A stretch of DNA of 64,000 nt from Bradyrhizobium sp. Ec3.3 (GTDB lineage: Bacteria > Pseudomonadota > Alphaproteobacteria > Rhizobiales > Xanthobacteraceae): contig NZ_AXAS01000042.1 of the NCBI RefSeq assembly GCF_000472925.1, forward strand, positions 25,340 through 89,339. Reading direction: 5' to 3'. The notes under the pieces were generated by a model, which saw nothing but the letters and a program-made list of their open reading frames with translations, did not search any database and had not been told where the DNA came from. Position numbers and translations under genes: made by a program. Of the stretch, positions 60,674 to 64,000 are shown one piece after another; positions within the stretch are counted from its first letter, which is position 1; each line of letters starts with the position of its first letter.

Positions 60674-61882
60674 CTATTCCGTGTCCCCGTTGATCACGTC
60701 TCCGAAGAGCTCCCACTTTTCGCCGCTAAAGCGCATCAGCCGAAGTTGGCTGATCGGAGCAAAGTCGGTCGGCGAGGTGTTCACGTAGATTCCCGGCAAG
60801 AGCGCCTCGGTCCGCCAGTCCTTCAGGTTCGCAGCTTGCTTCATGACGTTCTCGCGCGTGAGGTCATCAGCACATTGCTTCAAGGTCTGGGCCAGCGTCT
60901 CCGCAAGAGCGTAGCCGGTGATGAGCAAGATATCGCGCTTGTTGCCTTCGGGATAATACTTGCTCAGAAAGCCCTGAAACTCCTTCATTCCGGGATCATT
61001 GTCCCACTGCGGATCCGCTGGATCCTTCAAGTAGGTGGCGGAGATGATGCCTTGCGCGTTCTCGAAGCCGGCAGGTTTGATCACGCTGCCGACCGACGCC
61101 GAGACGTTGCTAAGGATATGCAGGGGCTTCCAGTCGACTTCAGCGATCTTCTTGATCGCTTGGGCCGCAAATTTAGGAGAGCTGATATCGACCAGGGTGT
61201 CGGCACCCGTCGCCTTGAGCTTGACGATGTGACTGTCGATCGTCGGCTCTGACGTCTCGTAGCTTTCCTCAGCGACGATCTGAGCACCGAGCTTGTCCTT
61301 GAGACCCTTCAGGTAATCCTTTCCGAGATCATCGTTTTGATAGAAAACGGCGACTTTGGCGTTTGGCTTTTCCTTGAGGATGTACTTCGCGTAGGCGCGA
61401 GCCTCGCTCTGGTAGGAGGGTTGCCAGCCTGTGGTCCAAGGGAAGTTCTTCGGGTCGTTGAACTTGGTCGCCCCCGCCGCCACGAACAGCTGCGGGACCT
61501 TCTTGGAGTTGAGGTATTTCTGGATAGCCGTGTTGTTGGCTGTGCCAAGCGGATCGAACATGAGCAGAACTTCATCGCTCTCCACCAGCTTGCGCGTCTG
61601 CTCGACGGCCTTGGGAGGCGAGTACGCATCGTCATAGCTGATAAAGTTGACTTTGCGTCCGTTGATGCCGCCCTTGTCGTTGATCATCTTGAAATATGCG
61701 GCCTCCACCTGGCCGATGACGCCGTAGGCAGATCCCGGACCACTGTACGGCATGAGATTACCGACTTTGATCTCGGTGTCGGTGGCTCCGGTATCATATT
61801 TTTTCTGGGCGAGCGCCGTGCCCGAGGCGAGCGCGATTGCTGCTGTCGCCAGAGCGGTCGTCCCTATAATCCTTGCAATCAT
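60674..61882 (-). CDS. Branched-chain-type ABC substrate-binding protein (LivK-like)
   Basis: A 402-residue Peripla_BP_6 protein with a clear signal peptide ending ALAQKKY. It has VGNLMPYSGPGSAYGVIG, GGINGRKVNFISYDDAYSPPKAVEQ and an AGATKFNDPKNFPW ligand region. In this genomic setting (acyl-CoA enzymes downstream) it may bind an aromatic acid or other carboxylate rather than leucine. It starts 27 bases after livM. Confidence 0.92.
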   Translation of the reverse strand: MIARIIGTTALATAAIALASGTALAQKKYDTGATDTEIKVGNLMPYSGPGSAYGVIGQVEAAYFKMINDKGGINGRKVNFISYDDAYSPPKAVEQTRKLVESDEVLLMFDPLGTANNTAIQKYLNSKKVPQLFVAAGATKFNDPKNFPWTTGWQPSYQSEARAYAKYILKEKPNAKVAVFYQNDDLGKDYLKGLKDKLGAQIVAEESYETSEPTIDSHIVKLKATGADTLVDISSPKFAAQAIKKIAEVDWKPLHILSNVSASVGSVIKPAGFENAQGIISATYLKDPADPQWDNDPGMKEFQGFLSKYYPEGNKRDILLITGYALAETLAQTLKQCADDLTRENVMKQAANLKDWRTEALLPGIYVNTSPTDFAPISQLRLMRFSGEKWELFGDVINGDTE

Positions 61883-61909
61883 ATGGTCTCTCCTTGTTGA
61901 GTTTCACTT

Positions 61910-62929
61910 CTATTTTAGTTTGGCGATCCGGCCTTGGCTTAGGATCGCGACCTGCCTTGCGCCATGCGGCACAAGGTAGATGACGAGGAACAGGAGCACG
62001 CCGAACACGGCGCCGGAGAGGCCCTTGGAGATGCCTTCCGCGATGTTCGGCACGAAGATGATGAAGGCCGCGCCGACGATCGAGCCGGGCAGCCAGCCGA
62101 CCCCGCCGACGACCATGCCGAGGAACAGCTGGATCGCGAGCGTGATGGTGAAGCTGTCGGGCGCGACGAACTGCACCGCGATGGCGCTTAAGCCCCCGGC
62201 GACGCCGGTGATGGCGGCGGAGACGCCGAAAGCCAGCGTCTTGTACAGCGCGACGTTGACGCCCATGGCGGACGCCGCGATCTCGTTGTCGCGGATCGCC
62301 ATGAAGGCGCGGCCCGAGCGGGAGCGCAGCAGGTTCACCGAGAAGATGTAGATCGCGAGCACGACGACGAGCGTGAAGTAGTACAGCCACATGTCCTGGG
62401 ACATCGGCAGGCCGAACGGCGCGTCAGGCTTGGTGACGATCAGGCCCTGCACGCCGCCGGTCCACTTCTCGAGGAAGTTCAGCTTGAGCAGCTGCGGCAT
62501 CGCGGTGGCGAGCGCGAAGGTCGCAAGCGCGAGGTACACGCCGGACAGCCGCAGCGCCGGCTGGCCGAACAGGAAGCCCGCGCCGAAGCACAGCACGCCC
62601 GCAACCGGCAGGCAGAGGAAGTAAGGAACGTTGAACTGCTCCATCATGACAGCAGTGACGTAGGCGCCGATGCCGTAGAACGCGCTCTGGCCGAGCGAGA
62701 ACTGGCCGCTCCCGCCGGTGAGAATGTTCAGCGCCAGCACTGCGAGCCCGTAGATCAGCAGCATCGTCAACTGGAAGATGATGAAGTTCTTGGCGAACAG
62801 CGGAACGATCAGGAGCACTGCGAGCACCACCAGCGAGGTGGTCGTGCTCAGCGTCATGGCCCGCTTCGGAACGGCCTCGACCGCCTCGTGGCCTTCGGCA
62901 ACGACTTCTTCTGCTGCGCTCATGATCAA
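61910..62929 (-). CDS. livM: Branched-chain-type ABC permease LivM
   Basis: A 339-residue permease with about ten helices. NILTGGSGQFSLGQSAFYGIGAYV and RSRSGRAFMAIRDNEIAASAMGVNVALYKTLAF are the LivM signature segments. It overlaps livH by four bases and pairs with it. Confidence 0.94.
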   Translation of the reverse strand: MIMSAAEEVVAEGHEAVEAVPKRAMTLSTTTSLVVLAVLLIVPLFAKNFIIFQLTMLLIYGLAVLALNILTGGSGQFSLGQSAFYGIGAYVTAVMMEQFNVPYFLCLPVAGVLCFGAGFLFGQPALRLSGVYLALATFALATAMPQLLKLNFLEKWTGGVQGLIVTKPDAPFGLPMSQDMWLYYFTLVVVLAIYIFSVNLLRSRSGRAFMAIRDNEIAASAMGVNVALYKTLAFGVSAAITGVAGGLSAIAVQFVAPDSFTITLAIQLFLGMVVGGVGWLPGSIVGAAFIIFVPNIAEGISKGLSGAVFGVLLFLVIYLVPHGARQVAILSQGRIAKLK

Positions 62930-63804
62930 ACTCGCTTGACGATGTGCCGGCCGAACAGGCCAGCGGGTTTGACGACCAGGACGGAAATGATCAGCGCGAG
63001 CGCGATCGGGAGTTTGAGCTCGTTGCCGACGCCGGGGATGTAGGTGCCGGCGAGGTTCTCGAAGATGCCGACCAGGAAGCCGCCGACCACGGCGCCGAAC
63101 GGGCTCGTCAGCCCGCCGAGCACGGCGGCGGCGAACCCGTAGATCAGCACGCCGCCCATCATGTTGGGCTCGAGGAACACGACCGGTGCGATCAGCATGC
63201 CGGCGATCGAGCCGATCGCGGTCGCCATGCCCCAGCCGAGCGCGATCATCCAGCTGGTGTTGATGCCGACGAGGCGGGCCGATTCAGGCACCGAGGCCGC
63301 GGCCCGCATCGCAAGGCCGATGCGGGTGTATTGGAAGAAGAAGTAGAGGCCGAGCAGCAGCAGCACGGTGACGCCGATCATGCCGGCCTGGTGGGTCGAG
63401 ATCAGCTGGCTGCCCAGGAACGGCGAGGAGCCGAACGGCGTCGGGTACTGCTTGATGGTGAAGTCCCAGATCAGGCCGGCCGAGGAGTTGATGATCGCGA
63501 ACAGGGCGATGAAGCCGGCGACGTTGGTCAGCACCGGCGCCTTGGCAAGCGGCTTGAACAGGATGCGCTCGATCGCGATGCCGGCGACGAAGGAAAAGGC
63601 CAGCGTGAGCACGAAGGCAGCCCAATAGGACACGCCCCATTGCATCAGCTGCCAGGAGATGAAGGTCGAGAACATCGCCATCTCGCCTTGCGCGAAGTTG
63701 AGATGGTCGATCGCCTGGTAGATCATGACCACGGCGAGCGCCATGCAGGCATAGATCGCGCCCGTGGCGATGCCGGCCAGGACCTGGTTGGTGAAAAGCT
63801 CCAT
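62926..63804 (-). CDS. livH: Branched-chain-type ABC permease LivH
   Basis: A 292-residue permease: LAGIATGAIYACMALAVVMIYQA at the N-terminus, INFAQGEMAMF-like NFAQGEMAMFS, and GGLTSPFGAVVGGFLVGIFENL. Its stop overlaps the livM start. It lies 14 bases after livF on the same strand. Confidence 0.94.
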   Translation of the reverse strand: MELFTNQVLAGIATGAIYACMALAVVMIYQAIDHLNFAQGEMAMFSTFISWQLMQWGVSYWAAFVLTLAFSFVAGIAIERILFKPLAKAPVLTNVAGFIALFAIINSSAGLIWDFTIKQYPTPFGSSPFLGSQLISTHQAGMIGVTVLLLLGLYFFFQYTRIGLAMRAAASVPESARLVGINTSWMIALGWGMATAIGSIAGMLIAPVVFLEPNMMGGVLIYGFAAAVLGGLTSPFGAVVGGFLVGIFENLAGTYIPGVGNELKLPIALALIISVLVVKPAGLFGRHIVKRV

Positions 63805-63817
63805 CGTCCCGGCTCCC

Positions 63818-64000
63818 TCAGTAACCCAGATAGGATTTGCGGATGTCCTCGTTGTTCGCGATGTCCTTGGCGTTACCCGACATCACGATGCGGCCGGTCT
63901 CGATCACATAGGCCTGGTCGGCGAGCTCGAGCGCGAGCTGGGCGTTCTGCTCGACCACCAGGATCGTGACCTTGTCTTCGCGGTTGATCTTGCCGAGGAT
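63818..64000 (-). CDS. livF: Branched-chain-type ABC ATPase LivF, C-terminal part (window edge)
   Basis: The last 60 codons of a LivF-type ATPase, cut by the window end. The frame reads ILVVEQNAQLALELADQAYVIETG..DIRKSYLGY, the standard LivF C-terminus. A livG gene is expected beyond the edge. Confidence 0.93.
   Translation of the reverse strand: MLGKINREDKVTILVVEQNAQLALELADQAYVIETGRIVMSGNAKDIANNEDIRKSYLGY

Noticed and set aside
62944..63969. 341-codon plus-strand frame opposite livH/livF
   Set aside because: Antisense shadow rich in Asp/His/Arg; livH and livF are clear on the other strand.
1..64000. CRISPR array, rRNA, tRNA or integrase/attachment site
   Set aside because: No regularly spaced repeats, no tRNA-like cloverleaf with a CCA end, and no rRNA sequence were recognised by eye. 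A tRNA scan would settle the tRNA question.

Overview
The window reads as high-GC alphaproteobacterial DNA, most likely from a slow-growing rhizobium (Bradyrhizobium or a close relative). This is inferred from a tts-box-driven NopJ/YopJ type III effector, an AapJQMP amino-acid transporter, a complete mdc malonate decarboxylase operon, a homodimeric-E1 pyruvate dehydrogenase cluster, many LysR/GntR/Lrp/AraC regulators, and decayed IS630, IS110 and other IS debris. No rRNA or tRNA gene and no CRISPR array was seen.

Layout. 0-7.8 kb is a decayed accessory zone. A secreted-type M20 amidohydrolase pseudogene is split by a ~2.2 kb insertion that carries an IS630 transposase remnant, a textbook tts box and an intact nopJ gene. 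It is followed by a LysR gene, TetR and IS110 scraps, a 34-bp perfect palindrome, and a DoxX/SDR pair. 7.8-19.8 kb is a catabolic island: a peptide/opine-type substrate-binding protein, a LysR regulator, a four-gene opine-oxidase-like complex with two different FAD subunits, dipeptide-type ABC permeases, a fused double ATPase, and a convergent gamma-glutamyltransferase that lacks a signal peptide. 20-30 kb holds core carbon metabolism on the minus strand: lpdA-aceF-aceE and glcB, with truncated thiolase and carbamoylase genes between them. 30-35 kb holds a glyoxylate-type aminotransferase, a divergent GntR regulator and a large FAD/Fe-S 2-hydroxyacid dehydrogenase. 35-42 kb holds an Lrp regulator, an M20 peptidase and aapJQMP. 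42.5-48.5 kb is the mdcACDEGBH operon. 48.7-56 kb holds an AraC regulator, a chemoreceptor, and a minus-strand cluster of diaminopropionate ammonia-lyase, a frameshifted M20 amidohydrolase and an N-carbamoyl-amino-acid hydrolase; a 0.6 kb element with 17-bp perfect inverted ends interrupts this cluster. 56.7-64 kb is a minus-strand operon-like run: livF(partial)-livH-livM-livK-like, acyl-CoA dehydrogenase, quinone oxidoreductase, nitroreductase, enoyl-CoA hydratase.

How the genes work together. Most of the window is scavenging of plant-derived organic acids and amino-acid conjugates, feeding acetyl-CoA, pyruvate and glyoxylate. Malonate decarboxylase gives acetyl groups, PDH makes acetyl-CoA, and GlcB condenses acetyl-CoA with glyoxylate. 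The aminotransferase and hydroxyacid dehydrogenase handle glyoxylate or related 2-oxo acids, and diaminopropionate lyase yields pyruvate and ammonia. These flux links are inference from family assignments.

The most unusual items are the IS630-bounded nopJ cassette, the two-beta-subunit opine-oxidase/GGT island, the diaminopropionate-conjugate cluster (a candidate pathway for legume non-protein amino acids), and several dispersed palindromic repeats that may be operators or REP-like elements.
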